This document shows positions 8,160 to 18,170 of a DNA stretch of 35,237 bases, piece after piece (within the stretch, counting starts at the first letter, position 1; every line of letters starts with the position of its first letter). The stretch is from Candidatus Moraniibacteriota bacterium (GTDB lineage: Bacteria > Patescibacteriota > Minisyncoccia > Moranbacterales > UBA9337): contig JALSQF010000010.1 of assembly GCA_026985555.1 (NCBI GenBank), positions 225,163 to 260,399 of the forward strand, written 5' to 3'. The position numbers and the translations under genes were made by a program. Below the pieces are notes generated by a model. The model saw only the letters and a list, made by a program, of their open reading frames with translations. It did no database searches and had not been told where the DNA came from.

Positions 8160-8172
8160 GAGTGAGTGCTAA
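8146..8172. promoter_or_regulatory. CIRCE operator (HrcA binding site)
   Basis: TTAGCACTC-GTCAAGAGT-GAGTGCTAA, exact match to CIRCE consensus with 9-nt spacer. Confidence 0.97.
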
Positions 8173-8238
8173 AAAGTATTTCCTCTTAACAATCTAATTT
8201 TTCTTTGATAAGATTATTTTAACTAAAACATAATCTTG

Positions 8239-9189
8239 ATGTTAATTAAAGTAACTCAGAATAAAAAACAACGTTTAGATAAATTTCTTTTTGAAAAAAA
8301 TCAATCAATTTTTAGTTTCTCACTTTCTCGTTCTGAATGGACAAAAATAATTCTAAAAGGTTGGATTTTAGTTAACAATAAAAAGGTAAAACCTCATTAT
8401 ATAGTCTCTTCTTCTGATAAAATTACTCTCCAAAAAGAAAAAATTTCGCGATGGATCAAAGAAAAAACAAGTGTTTTACCCAATTCTAAAATTAAATTAA
8501 ATATAGTTTTTCAAGATAAAAACATCCTCATCATCAACAAACCAGCTCGTTTACAAATTCACCCTGATAAACACGAAAGAAGCAATACTTTAGCTAATGC
8601 TTTACTGGCTCATTTTCCTAATCTAAAAAATGTTGGAGATGATCCTGAAAGACCTGGTATAGTTCATCGTCTAGACAAAGAAACATCTGGTCTACTTATA
8701 GTAGCAAAACAACCGCAAATTTTTCAAGAACTAAAAACACTTTTTCAAAAACATCAAATAGAAAAAACTTATCAAGCTGTTGTCTACGGAAAAATGAAAA
8801 ATAAAAAAGGAATTGTCAATCTTCCTCTGGCTCGTTCTTTTAATTATAAAAAGCAAACTATCGCTACAAAAAAAACTAAAACAAGAATACGTTCTGCTCT
8901 TACTTACTATAAAGTATTAAAAACAACCAGTAATTTTTCTTGGTTAGAATTAAAACCTTTCACTGGTAGAACCCACCAGATTCGTGTTCATCTGCATTAT
9001 TTAGGCCATCCTCTCGTAGGAGATAAATTATATAAACTAAAAACATTCAAAACCTTTCCAACTACTTCCCGTCATCTCTTACATGCATCTAGCTTAAAGT
9101 TTCAATTATTCAATAAAAAATATTTTTTTCAAGTTCCCCCACCTCAAGACATAAGAATCTTTTTAGAAAAATATTTAAGAAATAATTAA
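8239..9189 (+). CDS. RluA-family pseudouridine synthase with S4 domain
   Basis: QRLDKFL S4-type N-terminus; GIVHRLDKETSGLLIVAK, PFTGRTHQIRVHLHYLGHPLVGD. ATG at 8239; track start is TTG at 8236. Confidence 0.95.
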   Translation: MLIKVTQNKKQRLDKFLFEKNQSIFSFSLSRSEWTKIILKGWILVNNKKVKPHYIVSSSDKITLQKEKISRWIKEKTSVLPNSKIKLNIVFQDKNILIINKPARLQIHPDKHERSNTLANALLAHFPNLKNVGDDPERPGIVHRLDKETSGLLIVAKQPQIFQELKTLFQKHQIEKTYQAVVYGKMKNKKGIVNLPLARSFNYKKQTIATKKTKTRIRSALTYYKVLKTTSNFSWLELKPFTGRTHQIRVHLHYLGHPLVGDKLYKLKTFKTFPTTSRHLLHASSLKFQLFNKKYFFQVPPPQDIRIFLEKYLRNN

Positions 9190-9285
9190 CTTAAAAAAAT
9201 TGATTTTTAGAAAAAAGTTTATTATTATTAATGTAATTATAATTGTTTATAATTATTTACAACTAAAAAACAAAAATAAAAAAAT

Positions 9286-10767
9286 ATGGAAAATAATAAC
9301 AACAACAATCTTAATAATGCTGAACATAATATTAATGATAATTCCCCAGAAGAAAATAATTTTAAAAAAATAACAAACTCTAACACTACAGACTATCCTA
9401 AAAATATTCCTTCTATTCCTTATAACAAAAAAAATCTTAACTTCAATAATTCATCTAATCATTTTCTTCCTTCTAATAAATCAAATAAAAAATTAATCTT
9501 AATTAGTATTTTTCTTATTGTTCTTCTTTTTCTAATTGGTGGTGGAACAGGCGCCTATTATTATGCTCACGCTCCTGAAAAGATCATCCAAAAAACTACT
9601 CAAAATTATTTATCTACTACTTCTGGAGAATATATGGGAAAAATCAGCTTAGAATTAAAAAAAGATATTTATGCCTTACCTAGCAACTCACAAGACTTTT
9701 CTTTTTTTAAATTTAAATCTAATCAAAAAAATATTTTAGCCACTAATTATAATTCTCCTCAAAAAAATAATTTTTCTCTTCAGTTTAGTGGAGCTTATAA
9801 AAACAAAAATGATCAAAACATTGCTAAAAAAATTAAAATTAATATAGATAATATCATTGAAGAAACTCCTTTAGAATTAAATTTAGAAATAAGAGGTTTT
9901 CCTCAAGCTACCTTTTTCTATGTAAACATTCCTGCTATTCTCGGAATGCAAAATTATTTATCTTTTTTCAATAATCAATGGATTAAAGTTACCGAAAAAG
10001 ATTTAAATGATTTAATAAAAGAATTATCTTTATTAGATAGCACAGGCAATAATAAAAATGAAAGTTTAAAAATAATTAAAGAAGAAAATTTTAATTTAAG
10101 CAAACGAAAAGAACAGGAAATAGGAAAATTAATACAAAATTCTACTCTTTTTCAAGTCTCAAAAAAACTCCCTAGTGAGAAAATTAATAATATAAAAGTT
10201 TACCATTACCAACTCACCCTCAATAAAAAAAATTGGATTAACTTTCTTAATGAAGCCAGTAAAATAATAGAAGAACATCCTCTTTCTGATAAGAAAATAG
10301 AAGAATTAAATAAGGATTTTAATTCTTTAGTAGATTGGAAAGAAGAAGTTTGGATAACAAAAAAAGATCTTCTTCCTTATAAAATCAAAGTTAGCTTTGG
10401 AATAAAAGAAGCTGGTGATAAAGCTGTTCCTCCTGTAGCAAAAATTAATTTTGAAATTGAATTCAAGAATTTTAATAAAGATAATTTAATTAAAATAGAT
10501 AAACCTCAATCCTATATAGGCATAAAAGAAGTGGTAGAAAAATTTCAAAAAGAAATGCTTAAACAAATGAATATTAATAAAGAAGAAGCGAGCTCTGCTC
10601 TAGATTCTGATAACGATCAACTTCCTGATAATATAGAAAAACTCTATGGAACTGATCCCCATAATCCAGATACAGATGGAGACGGATACTCTGATGGCCA
10701 CGAAGTTCAAAATGGATATAATCCTAATGGACCAGGTAAATTAAACGAAACCAATAATTTTAAATAA
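9286..10767 (+). CDS. Membrane-anchored extracellular protein with C-terminal calcium-binding TSP3-like repeats
   Basis: Asn-rich N-terminus, TM LILISIFLIVLLFLIGGGTGAYYYAH, C-terminal DSDNDQLPDNIEKLYGTDPHNPDTDGDGYSDGHEVQNGYNPNGPG. Confidence 0.8.
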   Translation: MENNNNNNLNNAEHNINDNSPEENNFKKITNSNTTDYPKNIPSIPYNKKNLNFNNSSNHFLPSNKSNKKLILISIFLIVLLFLIGGGTGAYYYAHAPEKIIQKTTQNYLSTTSGEYMGKISLELKKDIYALPSNSQDFSFFKFKSNQKNILATNYNSPQKNNFSLQFSGAYKNKNDQNIAKKIKINIDNIIEETPLELNLEIRGFPQATFFYVNIPAILGMQNYLSFFNNQWIKVTEKDLNDLIKELSLLDSTGNNKNESLKIIKEENFNLSKRKEQEIGKLIQNSTLFQVSKKLPSEKINNIKVYHYQLTLNKKNWINFLNEASKIIEEHPLSDKKIEELNKDFNSLVDWKEEVWITKKDLLPYKIKVSFGIKEAGDKAVPPVAKINFEIEFKNFNKDNLIKIDKPQSYIGIKEVVEKFQKEMLKQMNINKEEASSALDSDNDQLPDNIEKLYGTDPHNPDTDGDGYSDGHEVQNGYNPNGPGKLNETNNFK

Positions 10768-10781
10768 AGTATATATATTTT

Positions 10782-11828
10782 CTATATTCTAAACTCTATC
10801 ACATCTCCATCTCGCACCAAATAATCTTTTCCTACGGTTTGTATCATTCCTTTTTCTTTAGCTTGCAACCAAGATCCCGCTTCTAATAATTTTTTCCAAA
10901 AAATTACATCAGCGTTAATAAATTTTTTTTCAAAATCTGTATGAATAGCTGAACCTGCCTGAGGTGCTAAACTACCTTGATGAATCGTCCAAGCTCTTGT
11001 TTCCTTTTCTCCGGTCGTAAAAAAAGTAATTAAATTTAACAAACGATAAGCTTCTTGAATTAATTTATTCAATTTACTTTCTAGTCCCAACTCTTCTTTT
11101 TCTTTTGCGGTTACTTCATTAAGCTCCTCTTCTATTTTAATATCTAATTTTAAATGAGGTAATTTTTCTAATTTATCATCTAACTTTTTATCTAAATCAG
11201 AAACATTAAAAACATATAAAAATGGTTTTGCTGTTAAAAGAGAAATTTCTTGAAAAACTTTTTTAACTAATTCCTTGTCACCTTTAATTTTTTTAGCCTC
11301 AATCATTTCCTCCTTCTCTAGAAAATTTTTTATTTGTTCTAGAATTTCTTTTTTTTGTATAGCTTCTTGATTTCCTTTTTTAATATCTTTATTTAATTTT
11401 TCTTTTCTTTTTTCTAATGTTTCCAAATCAGCTAGTATTAATTCTGTATTGATAATATCTATATCATAAACAGGATTAACCTTGTTATGCACATGAGTAA
11501 TATTAGGATTTTCAAAAGCACGCACCACCTCAATAACAGCATCTACTTCTCTAACGTTAGCTAAAAATTTATTCCCTAATCCTTCTCCTTTTGAAGCACC
11601 TTTAACTAAACCAGCAATATCAACAAATTCTACTACCGCTGGAATAGTTTTTTTACTTTGAGATAATTGACTTAATTTTTCTAATCGTTGATCAGGCACC
11701 TCTACTATTCCCACATTAGGTTCAATTGTGCAAAATGGATAATTATTTATATCCACATTATTTCTTGTAAGAGCTTTAAATAAAGTAGATTTTCCTACAT
11801 TAGGTAAACCAACAATTCCTATTTTCAT
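10782..11828 (-). CDS. ychF: Ribosome-associated P-loop ATPase YchF/OLA1
   Basis: [94 protein letters not shown] at 11828 preferred over extended track start. Confidence 0.96.
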   Translation of the reverse strand: MKIGIVGLPNVGKSTLFKALTRNNVDINNYPFCTIEPNVGIVEVPDQRLEKLSQLSQSKKTIPAVVEFVDIAGLVKGASKGEGLGNKFLANVREVDAVIEVVRAFENPNITHVHNKVNPVYDIDIINTELILADLETLEKRKEKLNKDIKKGNQEAIQKKEILEQIKNFLEKEEMIEAKKIKGDKELVKKVFQEISLLTAKPFLYVFNVSDLDKKLDDKLEKLPHLKLDIKIEEELNEVTAKEKEELGLESKLNKLIQEAYRLLNLITFFTTGEKETRAWTIHQGSLAPQAGSAIHTDFEKKFINADVIFWKKLLEAGSWLQAKEKGMIQTVGKDYLVRDGDVIEFRI

Positions 11829-12016
11829 AAAATATTTTTTAATAAATAATAATTCTTTTATAACTCTTTTTTCTTTTAAAATCAAATAACTATACGGAAT
11901 AACTATCTGTAAGCACTTCCATTGAACTGAATATTAATTTAATTTTCCAAAAATAGAAAGGTATCTATAAAATTTAATTTTTAAAATCTACTTTTTTCTT
12001 TAAAATACTATCACTC

Positions 12017-12074
12017 AATCTTTCTGGCTATTTAAATATCCATTTAAATGGATATTTAAATAGCCAGAAAGATT
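12017..12074. repeat. Perfect 58-bp palindrome, long copy of a dispersed palindromic repeat
   Basis: AATCTTTCTGGCTATTTAAATATCCATTT/AAATGGATATTTAAATAGCCAGAAAGATT, no spacer; shares arms with 1887-1922. Confidence 0.85.
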
Positions 12075-12181
12075 TTTTTAATGAATATTAAGTTATTGTT
12101 ATTTTAGCTGTCTAATTTCTGGATTGCTTATTCTTTATTATCAAATTATCTATATAAAATATTTTTAATGTCTTAAAAAAT

Positions 12182-13951
12182 CTACCAGCTCCCTCCTCCT
12201 CCGCCACCAAAACCACCACCTGATCCTCCACCAGAAAAACCAGACCCTCCTGAACTAGCAGAGGAAGGAGAAACACTTAAAGTAGAATTGGCCATAGAAC
12301 TAAAACTATTTAAGTTGTTTACTAAAGCCACAGAACTAAATGCTTTATTGCCTACACTTTCATACCAATCAGTCGCTTGATTGTAAATATCTTCAAATTG
12401 CTGAGCCCATTCTTTTTCTACTCCAAAAACCATAGCGTAAGGTAAAAATTTTTCAAAAATTTCCGGCTTTTTTTCTGGAGCATTATGAAATTTAATCCTA
12501 TCTTTTTCAGCCGTCTTTAAATAAAGCTTAAAACCATCTAATTTTTCTTTAGTTTCAATACCTTTTTGGGTATATTTAGGCATAAAAAAAGCAAAAAGAA
12601 AAACAATTATAGAACTAACCAACAAAGAATAAAAAGTTAAAAAACCAAAAAACATAATAGCAAAATAAGATATAAAAGCAATTAAACCACTTATTTTAAA
12701 CCAAAATTTAAAAACTTTAGTAGGATCTTCTGAAAAATATTGTTTTTTTAAAACGCTTTTTACTATTTCTTTTTTTATTTCTGGAATATATTTATAAAAA
12801 TTATAGGCTAATTGCCCTGAACTAACTTGATTGTTGCTACCCAAAGAAAATAATTTATCTAATAAGATTTTTTCTTCCGAAGTTAATGGTTTTTGTTGTT
12901 TATTAGAATCTAATTTATAAAAAACATACTTACTTTTACGAAATAATTTTCCCTTTTGAGTTTGTTTAATTTTAAGATATCCTTTAATAGCTAACTGAAT
13001 AATCATAGCTGATAAATCATTATTGGGCAACTTTTCGTTGATTAAAAAAGAAACTTCTCCTACGCTCAAATCATCAGGAACATCATAGTAAGGAACAATT
13101 ACTCCTCGTCCTTTAGGATCACGACCCTTTTTCCACCACTGAATAAACATCAGAATAAAAACAACTATTGGAAGAAATATTATATAATTATCAGCTAAAA
13201 AGTAGCCTATTTTCTGAGAAATACTTGGCTCTTTTAATATACCTTTATTCACAGCAATAGCTATTGTTACTCCTTCCCCTGCTTTCATTTTTGGACAATC
13301 AAATTCTGCTTGTTGTGAAGTTTGGTTAGTTAATTGACATTCTTGTTTAGAACCATAAATTCCCACAAATGATTTAACTTTTTTGATTTTTGGTGCTTTA
13401 ATATTAACTTTTGTTTTTTGAATATCAACATTCCATTTATCACCTGTAACATTCCAATAAAATTCATCTTGTTCAGGAAAAAAATTAATCACTCTGCTAA
13501 CTAGATAAGAGATTTGATAGGTGTGTTTACCGCTAATTAATTTATTTTTATCTCCAATTTTAATTGTTATATTTTTGTTATTCTTACTAATTTTGTAAGG
13601 AACTTGTTTTTGGTCTAATGTGACTTTTATATTTTTTATTTTAATACTACTACGAACACCCTTTTTGTCTTTATATTTAATCGGAATAAATCTGTATATT
13701 CCATGTTTTTGATTATTGCCAAAATCATAAGTGATTTTTTCTGTTATAGCTACATCGCTATTGGGAAGTATATTTATCTCAGCAATAAATTGTTGTATTT
13801 TTTCTTGTTTATAGATTTGAAAATTATCATCGCTTTGAGCATTAACGTTTTGTATTAAAATATATTGCAAAAAAACAAAAAATATCAATAAAATATTTAA
13901 ATAAAAACTAAATTGCTTTTTAAAAAAAATAAAGAAAATATTTTTTAGCAT
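12182..13951 (-). CDS. DUF2207-type membrane protein with Gly/Ser-rich C-terminus
   Basis: Signal-like N-terminus, ITEKITYDFGNNQKHGIYRFIPIKY, QISYLVSRVINFF...FYWNVTGDKWNVDIQKT, C-terminal GGSGFSGGGSGGGFGGGGGGSW. Confidence 0.88.
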   Translation of the reverse strand: MLKNIFFIFFKKQFSFYLNILLIFFVFLQYILIQNVNAQSDDNFQIYKQEKIQQFIAEINILPNSDVAITEKITYDFGNNQKHGIYRFIPIKYKDKKGVRSSIKIKNIKVTLDQKQVPYKISKNNKNITIKIGDKNKLISGKHTYQISYLVSRVINFFPEQDEFYWNVTGDKWNVDIQKTKVNIKAPKIKKVKSFVGIYGSKQECQLTNQTSQQAEFDCPKMKAGEGVTIAIAVNKGILKEPSISQKIGYFLADNYIIFLPIVVFILMFIQWWKKGRDPKGRGVIVPYYDVPDDLSVGEVSFLINEKLPNNDLSAMIIQLAIKGYLKIKQTQKGKLFRKSKYVFYKLDSNKQQKPLTSEEKILLDKLFSLGSNNQVSSGQLAYNFYKYIPEIKKEIVKSVLKKQYFSEDPTKVFKFWFKISGLIAFISYFAIMFFGFLTFYSLLVSSIIVFLFAFFMPKYTQKGIETKEKLDGFKLYLKTAEKDRIKFHNAPEKKPEIFEKFLPYAMVFGVEKEWAQQFEDIYNQATDWYESVGNKAFSSVALVNNLNSFSSMANSTLSVSPSSASSGGSGFSGGGSGGGFGGGGGGSW

Positions 13952-13996
13952 AATTTTTTATTAAGATAATTTTTATATAAATTTGATATGGAAAAT

Positions 13997-14677
13997 TTAA
14001 TTATAATACTTATGTATTTGAATATTTAATTTGTCCACAGTAATATAAGTAGATGGTATATCTGTCCAACAACCGGAATTATAATATTGAATATTCTTTT
14101 TTATAATTTGCATAGATTTATGCGTATGACCACAAAAAACTACATCAGCTCCTTTAACTTTACCATATAACATGGCCCCTTCTGCCACCTGATTAGATAC
14201 TTTTAGCCATCCTTTACTTTTTTGTTTAATAAAACGGCTAATTCTTTTATCTGCAAAATCAATCATTTGAATAAATTTATAAATTTTATTAGCCATAATA
14301 CCTAAGACTGGATTATGAATCAAAAAACTATCAAACTGATGCCCATGAATAGCTAAATATTTTATTCCAGCATAATTCCATACATATTGATTATAAATCT
14401 TAATATTAGTTAAGCTAGAAAAAAAATCAGTTAATCCCTTGTCATGATTACCCACTATCCAACGCACTTTTCTCTTTTTAGCTAGCTCACTAAAATACAT
14501 TAGTAATTCCCAGTCATTTTTATTTAAAGTATTAAAATTTAAACTCTCAAAAACATCTCCTAATAAAATTAATTTTTTAAATTCAAAATTTTTTAAAAAC
14601 TTGGACAATGTTTGAGCGCGACTAACCTTAGAACCTAAATGAAGATCAGAAATAATTAAGGTATGTGTTTTGTTCAT
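13997..14677 (-). CDS. Metallophosphoesterase (UDP-2,3-diacylglucosamine hydrolase-like family)
   Basis: LIISDLHLGSK, ILLGDVFE, WIVGNHDKG, IHGHQFD, VVFCGHTHKSM. Confidence 0.9.
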   Translation of the reverse strand: MNKTHTLIISDLHLGSKVSRAQTLSKFLKNFEFKKLILLGDVFESLNFNTLNKNDWELLMYFSELAKKRKVRWIVGNHDKGLTDFFSSLTNIKIYNQYVWNYAGIKYLAIHGHQFDSFLIHNPVLGIMANKIYKFIQMIDFADKRISRFIKQKSKGWLKVSNQVAEGAMLYGKVKGADVVFCGHTHKSMQIIKKNIQYYNSGCWTDIPSTYITVDKLNIQIHKYYN

Positions 14678-14749
14678 ATTTTATATAAGTAAGATAAAAA
14701 ATATCAAAAAGTTAATATAAACTATTATAGCAATAATTTAATTTTTAAT

Positions 14750-15415
14750 CTATTTATACTTGCTTGCCTTTTTTATTTTTTTGATTGGACGAAAAGAATA
14801 ACGATGTAAAGGAGTAGGTCCATATTTTTGAAGCGCTTCTAAATGCAATTTAGTTCCATAACCTTTATGTTTATCAAAATTATATTGAGGATATTGTAAG
14901 GCATATTTTTGCATTATTTTATCTCTAGTAACCTTAGCTACAATAGAAGCAGCTGCAATAGACTTTATTTTTTTATCTCCATTTTTAATGGCCTTTTGTT
15001 TTAAAGAGAGATTAGGAATTATCTGATTGCCATCAACTAAAATCAACACTTCGCATTTTTGCATTTGCCTTTTTAATTGAGTTAAGGCACTTTTCATAGC
15101 CAGATAAGTAGCTTCTAAAATATTAATTCTGTCAATAGTTTTTTGACTAATAATACCCACGCCAACAAAAAAATTTTTTTGAATAAATTGAAAAGCTTTT
15201 TTTCTTTGTAGGACACTCAGTGTTTTAGAATCCCTAATTAAATTATGATATTCATCCAGATATTTTTCCTGAAAACTAATTTTTTCTTTTAACATAACTG
15301 CGCTAGCCACCACTGGTCCAGCTAAAGGACCTCTTCCTGCTTCATCTATTCCAACTATTTTTTGTTTATCATTATCTTTTAACTTTTTTTCTGTTTTCCA
15401 TTTTGGAATATACAT
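14750..15415 (-). CDS. rnhB: Ribonuclease HII
   Basis: IVGIDEAGRGPLAGPVVASAV, RDSKTLS, VDGNQ, SIAAASIVAKVTRD, FDKHKGYGTKLHLEAL. Confidence 0.96.
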   Translation of the reverse strand: MYIPKWKTEKKLKDNDKQKIVGIDEAGRGPLAGPVVASAVMLKEKISFQEKYLDEYHNLIRDSKTLSVLQRKKAFQFIQKNFFVGVGIISQKTIDRINILEATYLAMKSALTQLKRQMQKCEVLILVDGNQIIPNLSLKQKAIKNGDKKIKSIAAASIVAKVTRDKIMQKYALQYPQYNFDKHKGYGTKLHLEALQKYGPTPLHRYSFRPIKKIKKASKYK

Positions 15416-15481
15416 AAATTTATTTTAAAGTTTATTCTTTTTTAATTTTATGCTATTATAAACCTAAAGTAAACAAAAAAG

Positions 15482-16060
15482 ATGTATAATTTGCTAAAAA
15501 ATTTTCATTTTGAAGGACAACATAACCAAGAACACATTATTAAGATTGTGCGTCGTCACTGGTTTAATATCTTGCAACAATATATATTTATCATTTTTGG
15601 AATTGTTTTAGTTGTTAGTTTTCCCTTTTTTTTACAATTGAACAATTCAGAAATAATATTTACTTTTTGGAATTCCAATAATAATCCTTATATCATTCCT
15701 TTCTTACAAAGTCTTTTTGCTCTGCTTATTTGGACAACAGCTTTTATTATTTGGATTGATTATTATTTTGATGTTTGGATTATAACTAGTGAACGCATTG
15801 TCAATATTGAACAACGAGGACTTTTTATCCGTCAAGTAAGTGAATTAAAGTTTTCTAACATTCAAGATGTTACCACAGAAGTAGAAGGTTTAATTCCTAC
15901 TGTTTTAAACTTTGGCAATGTTTATATTCAAACAGCTGGAACAAAAAATCGTTTTCACTTCCGTAAAGTTCCTAATCCTTATAAATTAAAAGCTTTGATT
16001 ATGAATATGAAGGATAATTCTTGTCCCTTGCCTTCATCTTCAAAAGATACTACTTTATAA
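15482..16060 (+). CDS. PH-domain (bPH2/DUF304-type) membrane protein
   Basis: Two TM segments then WIITSERIVNIEQRGLFIRQVSELKFSNIQDVTTEVEGLIPTVLNFGNVYIQTAG. Confidence 0.85.
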   Translation: MYNLLKNFHFEGQHNQEHIIKIVRRHWFNILQQYIFIIFGIVLVVSFPFFLQLNNSEIIFTFWNSNNNPYIIPFLQSLFALLIWTTAFIIWIDYYFDVWIITSERIVNIEQRGLFIRQVSELKFSNIQDVTTEVEGLIPTVLNFGNVYIQTAGTKNRFHFRKVPNPYKLKALIMNMKDNSCPLPSSSKDTTL

Positions 16061-16063
16061 AAA

Positions 16064-16864
16064 TTATTCTAACATCTTTTGCGCTTGTTTTTTAAACCGC
16101 TCTTCTCCTTTTTTAATTGCTTTCAAAATAATTGGATCAAATTTATCGTATAATTTTTTACGACGCGCAATCAAACAAGCATCTAGATAAGAATCCATCG
16201 TTCCTGCATCTAGCCAAGATCCTTTTAAATAGCTATATCTTAATTGTTTTTGTTTTAAATAAAAATTATGCAAATCAGTTATTTCTAATTCTCCTCTAGT
16301 AGATGGTTTTAATTTCTTAGCCAAATTAACCACTTGATTGTCATAAATATAAGCTCCTGTAATAGCCCAATTGCTTTTTGGCCTGCGTGGTTTTTCTTTG
16401 ATATTGTAAATTATTCCTTTTTTTATTTCAGCTACCCCAAAACGTTGAGGTTGCGAAACTTTTTTTAAAAAAATATGAGCGCCTTCTTGAAAATTTTTAA
16501 TATTTCCTACAAGAGTATTAACATCTTGAAAAATATTATCACCTAATATTAACGTTACATTTTCATTGTTAATAAAAGGTTCAGCCAAAATAAAAGCTTC
16601 TGAAATTCCTCTTGGTTTTTCTTGTATTTTAGAAAAAATTTTAATACCATAACTATGAAAAAGTGGATCCAAAAGATTAATAAATTTTCCACTATGTTCT
16701 GGGGAAACTATAATTAAAATTTCTTTTATACTGGCCCTAATTAAAATATTTAAAGGATAAAAAATCATTGGCGCTTTATAAACTGGCAATAATTGTTTAG
16801 AAATTTGCGCTGTATTAGGATAAAGGCGAGTGGCATTTCCTCCGGCTAAAATTATTCCTTTCAT
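16064..16864 (-). CDS. Sugar nucleotidyltransferase (glucose-1-phosphate thymidylyltransferase-like)
   Basis: MKGIILAGGNATRLYPNTAQISKQLLPVYKAPMIFYPL, LILGDNIF, GSWLDAGTMDSYLDA: RmlA-like. Confidence 0.9.
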   Translation of the reverse strand: MKGIILAGGNATRLYPNTAQISKQLLPVYKAPMIFYPLNILIRASIKEILIIVSPEHSGKFINLLDPLFHSYGIKIFSKIQEKPRGISEAFILAEPFINNENVTLILGDNIFQDVNTLVGNIKNFQEGAHIFLKKVSQPQRFGVAEIKKGIIYNIKEKPRRPKSNWAITGAYIYDNQVVNLAKKLKPSTRGELEITDLHNFYLKQKQLRYSYLKGSWLDAGTMDSYLDACLIARRKKLYDKFDPIILKAIKKGEERFKKQAQKMLE

Positions 16865-16869
16865 ATATT

Positions 16870-17583
16870 TTAAAAACGATATGGTTTTTTATTAAAATCT
16901 AAACTATTTTGAGATTTAAAAATATATAATTTTCTTTTTGAATTGTCAAAATAAATATGTTGATATAATTCTCCTTCATCTTTTCTTTCTGACATAATCT
17001 GATTTTGATGACTAATTACAATAGGAGAAAAACTCAACTGCTCTTTGAGAAAATCGCTGAAATATTTTATATCTTTTTTATAATCTTTTTCTAACATATT
17101 TCTAAATTCTTTATCTTCAGAATAATTTGTAGCTCCTCCAAAAATAACAGCATCCACACTTCCTTTTTGGCTTCTAGTTTGAATTTCTTTTATTTTACTT
17201 TCTATTTCTTGTTGCACTTCTTCATCATATAAAGAAGAAGGAACTTGATGCGTCATAAAAGAAATATTTTTATTAGAATCCTTCTCTCTTCCTACCACAA
17301 CTAAACCATAACAAACATTAAAATCTCTTGAATATTTATCAGATTGATCTACTGGAGAAATTAAAAAATATTTTTCTTTCCCTAAAATATTTCTTAATTT
17401 CATTTCTTCCTGAGATAATTCATAATCTAAAAATAATGCTTGCTTTTTTTCAAATTGTTGAAGAATCTTTTTTTCTTCATCCAAACAATTCAAACAAGCT
17501 ATAATAGCATCTTGTTCTTTTTCTAAATGTTCCACTAATTTTCCCGCTTTTGGTTTAGAAAATTCTAATGCCTTTTCAAACAT
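16870..17583 (-). CDS. Hypothetical protein, possible CheD-like fold
   Basis: NVCYGLVVVGREKDSNKNISFMTHQVP...VDAVIFGGATNYSEDKEFRN...FLKEQLSFSPIVISHQN; Cys / HxxP / FGGA-like arrangement. Confidence 0.6.
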   Translation of the reverse strand: MFEKALEFSKPKAGKLVEHLEKEQDAIIACLNCLDEEKKILQQFEKKQALFLDYELSQEEMKLRNILGKEKYFLISPVDQSDKYSRDFNVCYGLVVVGREKDSNKNISFMTHQVPSSLYDEEVQQEIESKIKEIQTRSQKGSVDAVIFGGATNYSEDKEFRNMLEKDYKKDIKYFSDFLKEQLSFSPIVISHQNQIMSERKDEGELYQHIYFDNSKRKLYIFKSQNSLDFNKKPYRF

Positions 17584-17685
17584 AAATATATTATTTAATT
17601 ATTTATTTAAATATAACAATTATCTAATCTTTTTTCAATGTAAAATACTTTTATTTAATATTATTTTAAAAACAAAAAAATAAAA

Positions 17686-17712
17686 AACACTTCAGAATAA
17701 AAATGAAGTGTT
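17686..17712 (-). terminator. Terminator downstream of 17735..18001
   Basis: AACACTTCA/TGAAGTGTT stem; minus strand continues TTTTATTTTTTTG. Confidence 0.75.
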
Positions 17713-17734
17713 GTTTGAGTTATAAATAATATAT

Positions 17735-18001
17735 CTATTCTTTCATAACATCAACAAAAGAAAAAGAGTTTTTTTCCTCCCATTCACACTGAGAACAAAC
17801 TAATAACTTATTTTTTTCTTTTTTAATTACTTGTCCACAGTAAGGACAAAAAGAATATTTATTTTTTAAAAACAAAATAAATATTAAATTTATTAAAAAA
17901 GCAAAAAATAAAATTAATAATAAAACAGGAAAAATAAAAAAAGTAAAAATACTCATAGCTACAATCTTGTCAAACCAATTCGCTTCTTTTATTGAATTCA
18001 T
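17735..18001 (-). CDS. Small membrane protein with zinc-ribbon-like motif
   Basis: TM segment plus CPYCGQVIKKEKNKLLVCSQC. Confidence 0.7.
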   Translation of the reverse strand: MNSIKEANWFDKIVAMSIFTFFIFPVLLLILFFAFLINLIFILFLKNKYSFCPYCGQVIKKEKNKLLVCSQCEWEEKNSFSFVDVMKE

Positions 18002-18116
18002 CTCATCCTCCTTTTTGTTTTTAAATCTGAAAGAACTTTTAATTTAAATAATACTAACTTATTTTTTTAAAAATAGCAAGAAAAATAATTAATTATTGTA
18101 TCATAATCCAAAAATT

Positions 18117-18151
18117 AAAAAAGCTATCTAATTGATTAGAGTAGCTTTTTT
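18117..18151 (-). terminator. Terminator downstream of DsbA-like gene
   Basis: AAAAAAGCTA/TAGCTTTTTT stem with T-tract on minus strand. Confidence 0.75.
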
Positions 18152-18170
18152 AGTTTTATTGTAAAAATAT

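Noticed and set aside
11829-11885. N-terminal extension of YchF in the ORF track
   Set aside because: YchF proteins begin at [15 protein letters not shown]; the upstream residues are unconserved read-through to an alternative start.
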